From Actinoallomurus oryzae (GTDB lineage: Bacteria; Actinomycetota; Actinomycetes; Streptosporangiales; Streptosporangiaceae), in NCBI RefSeq assembly GCF_039541955.1, contig NZ_BAABHF010000019.1:434001-498000 (forward strand): 64,000 bases of DNA, in the 5' to 3' direction. Below are positions 52,977 through 61,450 of this stretch, piece after piece. A program made the position numbers and the translations under genes. Below the pieces are notes generated by a model, which saw nothing but the letters and a program-made list of their open reading frames with translations, had not been told where the DNA came from and did no database searches. Each line of letters begins with the position of its first letter. Within the stretch, counting starts at the first letter, position 1.

Positions 52977-53612
52977 TCAGTCCTTGCGGCCCGTAACGGC
53001 GATGCCGAGTCCCAGACCGATCATGGCGAGGCCGCCCGCTCCCCCGATGAGCCGGAGGCGTCGCGGCGAGCGCCCGAACCAGGCGCGCGTCGAGCCGGCC
53101 GCCAGGCTCCAGACCGAGTCGCAGACCAGCGCGACGAGGACGAAGATGAGCCCCAGCGTGAACATCTGGAGGGGCACGGCGCCGCGCTCGCGGTCGACGA
53201 ACTGCGGCAGCACCGCGGCGAAGAACACCACGGTCTTGGGGTTGCCGACGCCGACGAGAAACCCGTCGAGGCATGCCCGCAGGCCGCCGCGATCGTACGG
53301 GTCGGTGCGCACGTCGACGTGGCCGCGCCCGCGCAGCAGCGCGCGAGCGCCGAGGAAGACGAGGTACGCGGCGCCGCACAGCTTGACCGCGGTGAACAGG
53401 ACCACGGAGCGCTCGACCACCGCGCCGACGCCGAGCGCGACCGCACCGGCCACGACGAGTGCGCCCAGTTCGTTGCCGATGACCGAGACCAGCGCGGTGC
53501 GACGGCCGTACGCCAGGGCCCGGCCCACGACGAACAGCACGCTCGGGCCGGGGATCACGATGATGATCAGGGCGGCGAGGCCGAAGGACAGCGCCTGGGA
53601 GAAAGAGATCAC
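52977..53612 (-). CDS. LysE-family amino acid exporter
   Basis: 211 residues with six hydrophobic segments. IPGPSVLFVVGRALAYGRR near the N-terminus and VGNPKTVVFFAAVLPQFV are LysE/RhtB signatures. The proteins export amino acids or derivatives by proton antiport. I choose the GTG at 53612 because the first segment follows directly. It ends 65 nt before the unknown-protein gene on the same strand, so co-transcription is possible but not evident. Confidence 0.87.
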   Translation of the reverse strand: MISFSQALSFGLAALIIIVIPGPSVLFVVGRALAYGRRTALVSVIGNELGALVVAGAVALGVGAVVERSVVLFTAVKLCGAAYLVFLGARALLRGRGHVDVRTDPYDRGGLRACLDGFLVGVGNPKTVVFFAAVLPQFVDRERGAVPLQMFTLGLIFVLVALVCDSVWSLAAGSTRAWFGRSPRRLRLIGGAGGLAMIGLGLGIAVTGRKD

Positions 53613-53667
53613 CGACCTGACGGTAGATGTGCGCCGGCCGCCGCACAACACGGCCGTCTCACGGTCG

Positions 53668-54450
53668 TCAGGCCAGGTCGCGCCACTCGGTCGAACCTCC
53701 GTGGGCGATGACGTCGCGCGACAGCGCCCGGGTGGCCGTGAGCACGGCCGGCACGAGCCTGCGCAGGTCGGCGCCCTGCCTGCGGGTGACCAGCGACATC
53801 GCGGCCAGCACGCCGCCGCGGGCGTCGCGCACGGGTGCCGCCACCGAATAGGAGTTGAGGGTCATCTCCTCGCTGGTCACCGCGTAGCCGACCCGGCGGA
53901 CGTCGGCCAGGCAGGCCCGCAGCCGGTCGGGGTCGGTGATCGTGTGCGGCGTGTGCGGAGACAGGCCCTCGGCGAGCACGCCGTCGACGAACTCATCCGA
54001 GGAGAAGGCGAGCAGCACCCGGCCGACGCCGGTCGCGTGCAGCGGAAGCTCGGCGGCCACCCGGGTCACGATGGGCACCGACCGGGGGCCGCGCAGGCGT
54101 TCGAGGTAGAGGGCCTTGTGCTCGTTGAGCACGGCGAGCTGGACGTTCTCGTGGGTGGCCTCGTACAGGTCCTCCATGTGCGGCAGTGCCAGCTCGCGCA
54201 GCGCGGTCGCGGCCGAGGCCTGCGCGCCGATGCGCCACAGGTGCATGCCGACGCGGTAGGAGCCGTCGGACAGGCGTTCGAGGAACCCGCCGGCGGTCAG
54301 CTCGCCGACGAGCCGGTGACCGGTGGCGAGGGGCAGGCTCGCGCGCCGGCAGATCTCGGTGAGGGTCAGCCGTACGCCACCGGGCGCGAACGCCTCCAGA
54401 ATGGCCATCACTTTGCCCGCCACGCTGGGGGGTGTTCCCACGCTCGCCAT
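53668..54450 (-). CDS. IclR-family regulator, probably of the pca operon
   Basis: 260 residues. An N-terminal winged helix (LTEICRRASLPLATGHRLVGELTAGG) is followed by an IclR effector domain (LPLHATGVGRVLLAF, SVAAPVRDARGGVLAAMSLV). PcaR/PcaU-type IclR proteins control protocatechuate genes and bind pathway intermediates. It is on the same strand just beyond pcaC, with only a small coiled-coil gene between, which makes pca control the best guess. Confidence 0.85.
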   Translation of the reverse strand: MASVGTPPSVAGKVMAILEAFAPGGVRLTLTEICRRASLPLATGHRLVGELTAGGFLERLSDGSYRVGMHLWRIGAQASAATALRELALPHMEDLYEATHENVQLAVLNEHKALYLERLRGPRSVPIVTRVAAELPLHATGVGRVLLAFSSDEFVDGVLAEGLSPHTPHTITDPDRLRACLADVRRVGYAVTSEEMTLNSYSVAAPVRDARGGVLAAMSLVTRRQGADLRRLVPAVLTATRALSRDVIAHGGSTEWRDLA

Positions 54451-54537
54451 GCCCTGCCTTCCCGACCCGGGCATCCACCATAAGCGGCGTCCCGCCGCAC
54501 CGGACCGGACCGGTGGGACGGGACGCCGTCACGCGGA

Positions 54538-54921
54538 TCAGTTGGCGCTGATGTCGAGCGCCTTCATGATCAGATCCAGCTTGCGATCCTGGCTCGCGAG
54601 CTGCTGGTCCTGCGCGTCGAAGCGCTGGTCGATCTCGGTGAACCGCTGGTCGATCTCGGTGAAGCGGTTTTCGTGGCGCATCTGGGTGACGCGCATCTCC
54701 TTGAGCTGGTCGCCAAGACCCGCGATGCCGGCGTCCAGCTCGTTGAGACGGTTGTCGTGACGCATCTGGGTCGCCCTGACCGTCGTCAGGCTCTGGCTGA
54801 GATCGGTGAGCTTCTTGCCGTGTTCGCCCTGCGCCTTACGGATGTCGTCCAGCATGCCGTAGATGGCGTTGACGTCGTTGTAGAGCTGCTGGATCTTGCG
54901 CTCGGCTTCGGCCATGAGCAT
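54538..54921 (-). CDS. Small coiled-coil protein
   Basis: 127 residues, almost wholly alpha-helical heptads. There are internal repeats TQMRH(D/E)NR twice and FTEIDQR twice. The ATG at 54921 is preceded by GGAG at eight bases. There is no membrane segment or enzyme motif. It is an unexpected insert between pcaC and the IclR gene. Function unknown. Confidence 0.75.
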   Translation of the reverse strand: MLMAEAERKIQQLYNDVNAIYGMLDDIRKAQGEHGKKLTDLSQSLTTVRATQMRHDNRLNELDAGIAGLGDQLKEMRVTQMRHENRFTEIDQRFTEIDQRFDAQDQQLASQDRKLDLIMKALDISAN

Positions 54922-55039
54922 GACCCTATCTCCCCTCTGTCGCGTCTCCCGGGGGGTTCCGGAGACTCGGTCAGACACCCCGGCGAGTACGGAGTGCGTC
55001 GGGGATATTACGGGGAGTAAAGGCGCGAAGGGAAATCGA

Positions 55040-55417
55040 TCACTCACCTTCGGTGATCACGCCGTCCTCGAGCAGGACGCGCTGGGCGACGGCGAAGGCG
55101 GCGTTGGCGGCGGGCACGCCGCAGTACACCGCGGTCTGCAGCAGCACCTCCTTGATCTCGTCGGCGCTGAGGCCGTTGCGCACCGCCGCGCGTACGTGCA
55201 TCGCCAGCTCCTCCAGGTGGCCCCGCGCGACCAGGGCGGTCAGCGTGATGCAGCTGCGGGTGCGCCGGTCCAGCAGCGGCCGGGTCCAGATCTCCCCCCA
55301 GGCGTACCGGGTGATGAAGTCCTGGAAGTCGGCGGTGAACTCGGTCTTGCGCGCCTCGGCCCGGTCCACGTGAGCGTCGCCGAGCACCTCACGGCGCACC
55401 GTCATTCCGTCACTCAT
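55040..55417 (-). CDS. pcaC: 4-carboxymuconolactone decarboxylase
   Basis: 125 residues of the carboxymuconolactone decarboxylase family. WTRPLLDRRTRSCITLTALVARGHLEELAMHVRAA is the core helix pair, with ADEIKEVLLQTAVYCGVPAAN after it. It decarboxylates 4-carboxymuconolactone to 3-oxoadipate enol-lactone. The ATG overlaps the pcaD stop by ATGA. In streptomycetes these two activities are often one fused PcaL; here they are separate. Confidence 0.92.
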   Translation of the reverse strand: MSDGMTVRREVLGDAHVDRAEARKTEFTADFQDFITRYAWGEIWTRPLLDRRTRSCITLTALVARGHLEELAMHVRAAVRNGLSADEIKEVLLQTAVYCGVPAANAAFAVAQRVLLEDGVITEGE

Positions 55418-56160
55418 GGCGTCCTTTCGAGATGGCGGAGCATCGCGTGTGTCACCGGCTCCGGTCGTTCGAGGTTGGCGAGGTGGGCGGCGCCCGGGAC
55501 GACGACCAGCCTCGCGCCGGGAATGCCCGTGGCGAGCGCCTCGGCGTGCGACAGCGGCGTGGCGACGTCCTCGGCCCCGGCGACGACCAGTGTCGGCGCG
55601 CTCACCTCGCCGAGCCGGTCGCGCGCGTCGAAGGCGGCGAGCGCCTCACAGCAGGCCGCGTAGCCCTCCGCGTCGACGTGCGCGAGCATCGCCCGTGCGG
55701 CCGCGGTCCCGGCGTACGCCGGCGTGAACCACCGGCCGAGGAAGGTGTCCGCGAGCGGCTCCAGCCCGCCGTCGCGCACCTTCGCGGCCCGCTCGTGCCA
55801 GGCGGCGGGGTCGCCGAAGCGCGCCGAGGTGCAGCACAGCACCAGGCTCGTGATCCGCTCGGGGTGCTCGACGGCCAGAGTGGTGCCGACCGCCCCGCCG
55901 AGCGAGACGCCGCCGTAGGCCACCTTCTCCAGGCCGAGCGCGTCGAGGAGGCCGGTCACCGCCGTGGCGAAGTCGCCGATCGTGCCGTGGATGACGCCGG
56001 AGCCGCCGTGGCCCGGCAGGTCGTAACGGAGCACACGCCAGGCCTCGGTCAGCGCGGCGAGCTGCGGCTCCCACAGGTCCATGGTCGTGCCGAGCGACGG
56101 CCCGAGAACGAGGACGGGCGCGTCGTCCGGCCCGTCGAACCGGTGCTGCAGCCGCGTCAT
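55414..56160 (-). CDS. pcaD: 3-oxoadipate enol-lactonase
   Basis: 248 residues, alpha/beta hydrolase. The nucleophile elbow is GGVSLGGAVG, with the acid in VVAGAEDVATP and the His in PGAAHLANLE. It hydrolyses the enol-lactone to 3-oxoadipate. Start and stop overlap pcaB and pcaC by ATGA, so translation is tightly coupled. Confidence 0.92.
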   Translation of the reverse strand: MTRLQHRFDGPDDAPVLVLGPSLGTTMDLWEPQLAALTEAWRVLRYDLPGHGGSGVIHGTIGDFATAVTGLLDALGLEKVAYGGVSLGGAVGTTLAVEHPERITSLVLCCTSARFGDPAAWHERAAKVRDGGLEPLADTFLGRWFTPAYAGTAAARAMLAHVDAEGYAACCEALAAFDARDRLGEVSAPTLVVAGAEDVATPLSHAEALATGIPGARLVVVPGAAHLANLERPEPVTHAMLRHLERTP

Positions 56161-57398
56161 GAGTCCGTCTCCCCGGTATAGGTCGCGAGGGCGCGGTCGA
56201 CGAGTTCGGCCGCCGGGCCGACGGCGCCGGCCGGGTCGATCCCGCCGGGGACCAGGTCGCGCAGCGGGCGGCCCTCGCGCAGGGCCGCGGCGATCGCACG
56301 GTCGGCCTCGGCGCGGCCGACCTCCCGGGCCAGTGTCGCGGCGACCTGCTCGGACAGCAGCTCGTCGCGCAGGTTCGCCCGCATCCGGTCCGGGAAGACC
56401 TCCAGCCCGCCGGCGAGCTCGGCCGCGGTCTCGGCCGCGCCGCCGGTCAGCCGCAGGGCGTCGTTCAGCGGCAGCCATTCGGCGTGCCACTCCCCCGCGG
56501 GCCGCTCCAGCGCCGCCGCCTGCGAGGCGAACAGGACCTGCGCGTACGCCGGCACGCGCAGCGCGGCGGAGCGGATCATGGTGGCGAGCACCGGGTTGCG
56601 CTTGTGCGGCATGGCCGACGAACCACCGCGCCCGGGCGCGGCCGGCTCGGCGACCTCGCCGATCTCGGTCTGGGCGAGCGTGACGACGTCGGTCGCGAGC
56701 TTGCCGAGCGCGCCCGCGACCAGGGCCAGCGCGGCGCCCAGCTCGGCGACCGGCGCGCGGAGCGTGTGCCAGGGCAGGACCGCCTCGGCCAGGCCGGTCT
56801 CCTCGGCGAACACCGGCAGCAGTTCGGTGGTGCCGTACGCCGCCATCGTCCCGGCCGCGCCGCCGAGCTGCGCGGGCAGGCGTACGTCCGCGAGCGCCTC
56901 GCGCGCCCGCGCGACCGCGGTCAGCCAGCCGGCCGCGCGCAGCCCGAAGGTCGTCGGCACGGCCTGCTGCCCGAACGTGCGGCCGGCCATCGGCGTCTCG
57001 CGGTGCTCCCGGGCGAGCCCGGCCAGGGCGTCGGCGGTGCGCGCGAGGTCGGCCAGGATGATCCGCCGCGTACGGTCGGCGACGAGCATGGCGGCGGTGT
57101 CCATGATGTCCTGGCTCGTCGCTCCACGGTGGACGTGCTCACCGGCGGACTCGCGCAGGTCGGCGACCAGCGGGACGACCGGGTTGCCGGCGCCGCGCGC
57201 CCGTACGGCCAGGTCGTCCAGGTCGACGTGCGCGGCGAGGATGGCCTCGGCGACCCCCTCGGGGACCAGGCCGAGGCGCGCCTGGGCGCGGGCGAGGGCC
57301 GCCTCGCCGTCCAGCAGCGCGCGCAGCCAGGCCTCGCCGGAGGTGGCCTTCTCCGCGGCGGTGCCGGCGGCGACCGGCGAGAGCAGGTCAGACGGCAA
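56157..57398 (-). CDS. pcaB: 3-carboxy-cis,cis-muconate cycloisomerase
   Basis: 413 residues of the fumarase/aspartase superfamily, with the signature GRGGSSAMPHKRNPV and the HRGATSQDIMDTA block. It lactonises 3-carboxymuconate. I start at the TTG at 57398, which overlaps the end of pcaG by 11 bases. It has AGGAG ten bases upstream and places LLSPV at the family's usual N-terminus. Length fits short PcaB forms. Confidence 0.9.
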   Translation of the reverse strand: MPSDLLSPVAAGTAAEKATSGEAWLRALLDGEAALARAQARLGLVPEGVAEAILAAHVDLDDLAVRARGAGNPVVPLVADLRESAGEHVHRGATSQDIMDTAAMLVADRTRRIILADLARTADALAGLAREHRETPMAGRTFGQQAVPTTFGLRAAGWLTAVARAREALADVRLPAQLGGAAGTMAAYGTTELLPVFAEETGLAEAVLPWHTLRAPVAELGAALALVAGALGKLATDVVTLAQTEIGEVAEPAAPGRGGSSAMPHKRNPVLATMIRSAALRVPAYAQVLFASQAAALERPAGEWHAEWLPLNDALRLTGGAAETAAELAGGLEVFPDRMRANLRDELLSEQVAATLAREVGRAEADRAIAAALREGRPLRDLVPGGIDPAGAVGPAAELVDRALATYTGETDS

Positions 57399-57912
57399 AG
57401 AACACGGTCTCCTGTCCGCCCTGGAGATGGACGTCGAAGCGGTAGGACCGGTCGTGCTCACGAACGGCGACGAGCGTGTCGCGCCGCTCCGCCGGCACCC
57501 CGGCCAGGACCGGGTCGCCGGCGTTCCCCGGCTCACCGGGGAAGTAGATCCGGGTGATGACCGGCTTGAGCAGACCGCGCGCGAACACGAGCAGGGCGAT
57601 GTACGGGGTGGGCCCGCCCGGTTTCAGCGTGGAGAACCAGTAGTGGCCGGCGGCGTCGGTGCCGCAGCGGCCGAAGCCGGCGAAGTCGTGCCCGTCGCGG
57701 GCCAGCGCGCCGACCGCGCGCGGCACCTCGCCGTCGGGGCCGGCCTGCCAGATCTCCAGGAGGGCGTCGGGCAGCGGCTCGCCCGCGCCGTCGAAGACGG
57801 TGCCGTGGATCCGGATGGCGTCGGGGCGCCACTCGGGCACCACGCGCGGGCCGTCGCCGTACGGGAGGGCGTAGCCGAAGAACGGGCCGACGGTCTGTGA
57901 AGGCGTCGTCAT
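57388..57912 (-). CDS. pcaG: Protocatechuate 3,4-dioxygenase alpha subunit
   Basis: 174 residues, beginning TTPSQTVGPFFGYALP, the classic alpha-subunit start. The intradiol dioxygenase beta-sandwich is present but without the full set of iron ligands, as expected for the alpha chain. It forms the holoenzyme with PcaH. The ATG overlaps the pcaH stop (ATGA). Confidence 0.92.
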   Translation of the reverse strand: MTTPSQTVGPFFGYALPYGDGPRVVPEWRPDAIRIHGTVFDGAGEPLPDALLEIWQAGPDGEVPRAVGALARDGHDFAGFGRCGTDAAGHYWFSTLKPGGPTPYIALLVFARGLLKPVITRIYFPGEPGNAGDPVLAGVPAERRDTLVAVREHDRSYRFDVHLQGGQETVFFAV

Positions 57913-58583
57913 GAGTCCTCCGTCGGGGTCGCGCCGAGGACGATGTCCCACTGGTAGCCCAGCGCCCACTCCGGGACGGTCGTGTCCATGTCGAGGCGGG
58001 AGATCAGGCGCTCCTTGGCCTTCTCGTCCGCGATCGAGCCAAAGATCGGGTCGAAGGCGAACAGCGGGTCGCCCGGGAAGTACATCTGCGTGACGAGCCG
58101 CTGGGTGAAGGCGGTGCCGAACACCGAGAAGTGGATGTGCGCGGGACGCCAGGCGTTGTGGTGGTTCCGCCAGGGGTAGGCGCCCGGCTTGATCGTGACG
58201 AACCGGTACCGCCCCTCGTCGTCGGTCAGGCAGCGGCCGGCGCCGGTGAAGTTGGGGTCGAGCGGCGCCGGGTGCTGGTCGCGCGCGTGGATGTAGCGGC
58301 CGGCGGCGTTGGCCTGCCAGACCTCCACCAGCGTGTTCGGCACCGGGCGCCCGGAGGCGTCGAGCACGCGGCCGGTGACGACGATGCGTTCGCCCAGCGG
58401 CTCACCGCGGTGTTGCCGGGTGAGGTCGTTGTCGAGGGTGCCGAGTTCGGCGTGGCCGAACACCGGGCTGGACAGCTCGACGGCGTCCGGCCCGTACGCG
58501 GGCATGATCAGCGGCTGCGACGGCGCCCGCAGCGCGGTGCTCTGGTACGCGGGGTGGAGGTAGGGAGGATGCGGATCGCTCAC
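57909..58583 (-). CDS. pcaH: Protocatechuate 3,4-dioxygenase beta subunit
   Basis: 224 residues. Iron ligands of intradiol dioxygenases are visible: Tyr in GRYRFVTIKP, Tyr in GAYPWRN, and two His in RPAHIHFSVFG. It cleaves protocatechuate to 3-carboxy-cis,cis-muconate using oxygen. GAAGGAG six bases before the GTG at 58583 decides the start; an ATG at 58640 overlapping the pcaJ stop is in frame but less likely. Confidence 0.93.
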   Translation of the reverse strand: MSDPHPPYLHPAYQSTALRAPSQPLIMPAYGPDAVELSSPVFGHAELGTLDNDLTRQHRGEPLGERIVVTGRVLDASGRPVPNTLVEVWQANAAGRYIHARDQHPAPLDPNFTGAGRCLTDDEGRYRFVTIKPGAYPWRNHHNAWRPAHIHFSVFGTAFTQRLVTQMYFPGDPLFAFDPIFGSIADEKAKERLISRLDMDTTVPEWALGYQWDIVLGATPTEDS

Positions 58584-58636
58584 GGAGTCTCCTTCGTCGG
58601 TCCGGGGACGGGAAGCCGTCGGTTGTCGTGTCGCCG

Positions 58637-59284
58637 TCATGACCCGCCGGCGCGGGCGGCGGCGAGCGGCGGATCGGTGCGTTCACGGATCTCCTGCTCG
58701 CTCACCCCCGGCGCGGTCTCGACGAGGACGAGCCCGTCCGGGGTGACGTCGATGACGCCCAGGTCCGTGATGATCCGCTGGACGCAGGCACGGCCGGTGA
58801 GCGGCAGGGTGCAGTCCTTGACGATCTTGGGGTTGCCGTCCCGGTCGGTGTGGCTCATGACGACGATCAGCTTGCGGACGCCGTGGACGAGGTCCATCGC
58901 GCCGCCCATGCCCTTGATCATCTTTCCGGGGACCGCCCAGTTGGCGAGGTCGCCACGGGCCGAGACCTGCATCGCGCCGAGCACCGCGACGTCCACGTGT
59001 CCGCCGCGGATCATGCCGAACGACAGCGAGGAGTCGAAGTAGGACGCCCCGGGCCGTACGGTGACGGTCTCCTTGCCCGCGTTGATCAGGTCAGGGTCGA
59101 CCTCGTCCTCGGCCGGGTACGGGCCGACGCCCAGCACGCCGTTCTCCGAATGGATCACCACGTCGACCCCGGCCGGCAGGTACCCGGGGATCAGCGTCGG
59201 CAGCCCGATGCCCAGGTTGACGTACATCCCGTCCGCCAGCTCCTTCGCCGCACGCTCGGCGATCTGCTCTCTTGACCAGCTCAC
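58637..59284 (-). CDS. pcaJ: 3-oxoadipate CoA-transferase subunit B
   Basis: 215 residues of the CoA-transferase beta subunit. The catalytic Glu is in IHSENGVLGVGP, and GGHVDVAVLGAMQV follows. It converts 3-oxoadipate to its CoA ester with succinyl-CoA. The GTG start lies inside a 30-bp sequence that is repeated at the end of pcaI, so the two genes probably once overlapped by GTGA. Confidence 0.92.
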   Translation of the reverse strand: MSWSREQIAERAAKELADGMYVNLGIGLPTLIPGYLPAGVDVVIHSENGVLGVGPYPAEDEVDPDLINAGKETVTVRPGASYFDSSLSFGMIRGGHVDVAVLGAMQVSARGDLANWAVPGKMIKGMGGAMDLVHGVRKLIVVMSHTDRDGNPKIVKDCTLPLTGRACVQRIITDLGVIDVTPDGLVLVETAPGVSEQEIRERTDPPLAAARAGGS

Positions 59285-59397
59285 TGGTCGTTCGCCCCCC
59301 TCACTCGCTCCGCGGCCGGACTCGTACCTCGCCCGGCCACTCCACTCGCTACGGCGGACTCACTCCGGCTCACTGGTCGTTCGCCCCCCTCACTCGC
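59279..59397. repeat. Direct 30-bp duplication at the pcaI-pcaJ junction
   Basis: Two identical 30-bp copies at 59279-59308 and 59368-59397, 89 bp apart. One holds the last codons and stop of pcaI, the other the start of pcaJ. The spacer is rich in GAGTGAG/GAGTGG words on the minus strand. The duplication separates genes that would otherwise overlap. Confidence 0.9.
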
Positions 59398-60140
59398 GTC
59401 ACCGTCCGCTTCTCGATGGGCTTGTCGGCGGCCTGCTCCGGGGTGAGGGCGACGACGCGCTGGACGAAGATGCCGGGCAGGTGGACCTCGTCCGGGTCGA
59501 GGGCGTCGACGAGCTCCTCGACCTCGGCGACCGCGGTGCGCGCGGCCATCGCGCACAGGGGGTTGAAGTTACGCGTGGAGCGGTGGAAGACCAGGTTGCC
59601 GTGCCGGTCACCGCGAGCGGCGCGGACCAGCGCGAAGTCGGTGGTGATGCTCTCCTCCAGGACGTACTCCCGGCCGGCGAACTCGCGGACCTCCTTGGGC
59701 GGTGAGGCGACCGCGACCTCGCCGTCCGGGCCGTACCGCCAGGGCAGCCCGCCCTCGGCGACCATCGTGCCGACGCCGGCCGGGGTGTAGAAGGCGGGGA
59801 TGCCGCAGCCGCCCGCGCGCAGCTTCTCCGACAGCGTTCCCTGCGGCATCAGCTCCAGCTCGATCTCCCCGCCGAGGTAGCGGCGGGCGAGCTCCTTGTT
59901 CTCCCCGACGTACGACCCGCGCGCGCGGGTGATGCGGCCGGCGTCGAGGAGGCGTCCGAGGCCGAGGCCGATGGTCCCGCAGTTGTTCGAGACGATCGAC
60001 AGCTCCGCGGCGCCCGTGGCGTACACCGCCTCGATCAGGGTGAGCGGCACGCCGCACAGCCCGAACCCGCCGACCGCGATCGACGCGCCGTCGCCGATGT
60101 CCGCGACCGCCTCCGCCGCCGAGGAGATCACCTTGTCCAT
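59370..60140 (-). CDS. pcaI: 3-oxoadipate CoA-transferase subunit A
   Basis: 256 residues of the CoA-transferase alpha subunit: DGASIAVGGFGLCGVP (CoA-binding), SNNCGTIGLGLG and GIPAFYTPAGVGT. It is the first gene of the operon pcaI-J-H-G-B-D-C. The start is ATG 60140. pcaF (thiolase) is not in the window. Confidence 0.92.
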   Translation of the reverse strand: MDKVISSAAEAVADIGDGASIAVGGFGLCGVPLTLIEAVYATGAAELSIVSNNCGTIGLGLGRLLDAGRITRARGSYVGENKELARRYLGGEIELELMPQGTLSEKLRAGGCGIPAFYTPAGVGTMVAEGGLPWRYGPDGEVAVASPPKEVREFAGREYVLEESITTDFALVRAARGDRHGNLVFHRSTRNFNPLCAMAARTAVAEVEELVDALDPDEVHLPGIFVQRVVALTPEQAADKPIEKRTVTRVRGANDQ

Positions 60141-60331
60141 GCCCACCACCCTGCCAAGCCGTCCGAGCCGCTCCTGCCCATTCTTCCGCTCAGCGGAAAA
60201 GACGTGATCGCGGCGGAGCGGTTCGCGAAGGACGTCCGTAACACGTCGCAGGTCCGGGCACCGACGCCCCCGGGATCGCGCCACCCCCTTGGTACCGTCG
60301 AATCGGTGGCGGGACTGAGGAGGACACACCC

Positions 60332-60406
60332 ATGCAGCGGGCCGACGAGCCACGTGAGGCGACCGGCGGGAGCCGGCCCGCCGGGGACGCCCGGCCGACG
60401 CCGTGA
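60332..60406 (+). CDS. 24-residue leader peptide coupled to the CDF exporter
   Basis: A strong GAGGAGG lies eight bases before the ATG. The 24-codon frame (Arg/Pro/Ala-rich, no Cys or His cluster) ends in a TGA that overlaps the CDF GTG by GTGA. The exporter has no good Shine-Dalgarno of its own, so its translation probably depends on this ORF. Confidence 0.6.
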   Translation: MQRADEPREATGGSRPAGDARPTP

Positions 60407-61368
60407 CCGGCGCACACGACCACGATGGCGGCGGCGGTCACGGGCACACCCACGGGGTGAGCGCCGACTCCGACAAGCGCCTGCTCACCGCCGCGCTCGC
60501 GCTGATCCTGGCGTTCATGGCCGGCGAGATCGTCGTCGGTGTCCTCGCCCGTTCGATCGCCCTGATCTCCGACGCGGCGCACATGCTCACCGACGCCGCC
60601 TCGATCGCCCTGGCGCTGGTGGCCATGCGCCTGGCGGCCCGGCCGCCGCGCGGCGGTTACACCTACGGCCTCACCCGCGCCGAGATCCTGTCCGCGCAGG
60701 CCAACGGGATCACCCTGCTGGTGCTGTCGGCGTGGCTGACCTACGAGGCGGTCCGGCGGCTGATCCACCCGCCGGAGGTGACCGGTGGGATGGTGCTCGG
60801 CACGGCCCTCGCCGGGGTGGTGGTCAACCTGGGGGCGAGCTGGCTCATCGGCCGGGCCAACCGCGACAGCCTCAACGTCGAGGGCGTCTTCCAGCACATC
60901 GTGACCGACCTGTACGCCTTCATCGCCACCGCGGTCGCCGGGCTCGTCGTGATCCTGACCGGCTTCGGGCGGGCGGACGCGATCGCCTCGCTGATCGTCG
61001 TCGCCCTGATGGTCAGGGCCGGCGCCGGCCTCGTACGCGACTCGGGGCGGATCTTCCTGGAGGCCGCGCCCGCCGGGCTCTCGCCGGAGCGGATCGGGCA
61101 GGCCCTGGCCGGCCGTCCCCACGTCGTCGAGGTGCACGACCTGCACATCTGGCAGATCACCTCGGGCATGCCCGCGGCCTCGGCCCACGTGCTCGTCGCC
61201 CTCGGCGAGGACTGCCATGCCGTACGCCACGACCTGGAGCACGTGCTCGAACAGGACTACCAGATTCACCACACGACACTTCAGGTCGACCACGCGTCGG
61301 AGCAGCTCCTGACCATCGAGCGACGGCACTGCGACGACCCGCACGGCCCCGCCCACCGGAGAAATTGA
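60403..61368 (+). CDS. Cation diffusion facilitator (CzcD/ZitB-like) metal exporter
   Basis: 321 residues. A His-rich N-terminus (HDHDGGGGHGHTHG) is followed by six membrane segments. Metal-site motifs are visible: SDAAHMLTDAA in segment II and QHIVTDLYAF in segment V, the HxxxD pairs of zinc-type CDF proteins. A C-terminal cytoplasmic domain (VEVHDLHIWQITSG) carries further His. It exports Zn or a similar divalent metal by proton antiport. The GTG start is coupled to a leader ORF. Confidence 0.9.
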   Translation: MTGAHDHDGGGGHGHTHGVSADSDKRLLTAALALILAFMAGEIVVGVLARSIALISDAAHMLTDAASIALALVAMRLAARPPRGGYTYGLTRAEILSAQANGITLLVLSAWLTYEAVRRLIHPPEVTGGMVLGTALAGVVVNLGASWLIGRANRDSLNVEGVFQHIVTDLYAFIATAVAGLVVILTGFGRADAIASLIVVALMVRAGAGLVRDSGRIFLEAAPAGLSPERIGQALAGRPHVVEVHDLHIWQITSGMPAASAHVLVALGEDCHAVRHDLEHVLEQDYQIHHTTLQVDHASEQLLTIERRHCDDPHGPAHRRN

Positions 61369-61450
61369 GTGGCGGAGCGCCGCGCGATGGGGCACCGTGG
61401 AGGTCCCAGGTACCGGGCGGTCCGGACGCTTGCCTATTCTCTGCGGGTGT

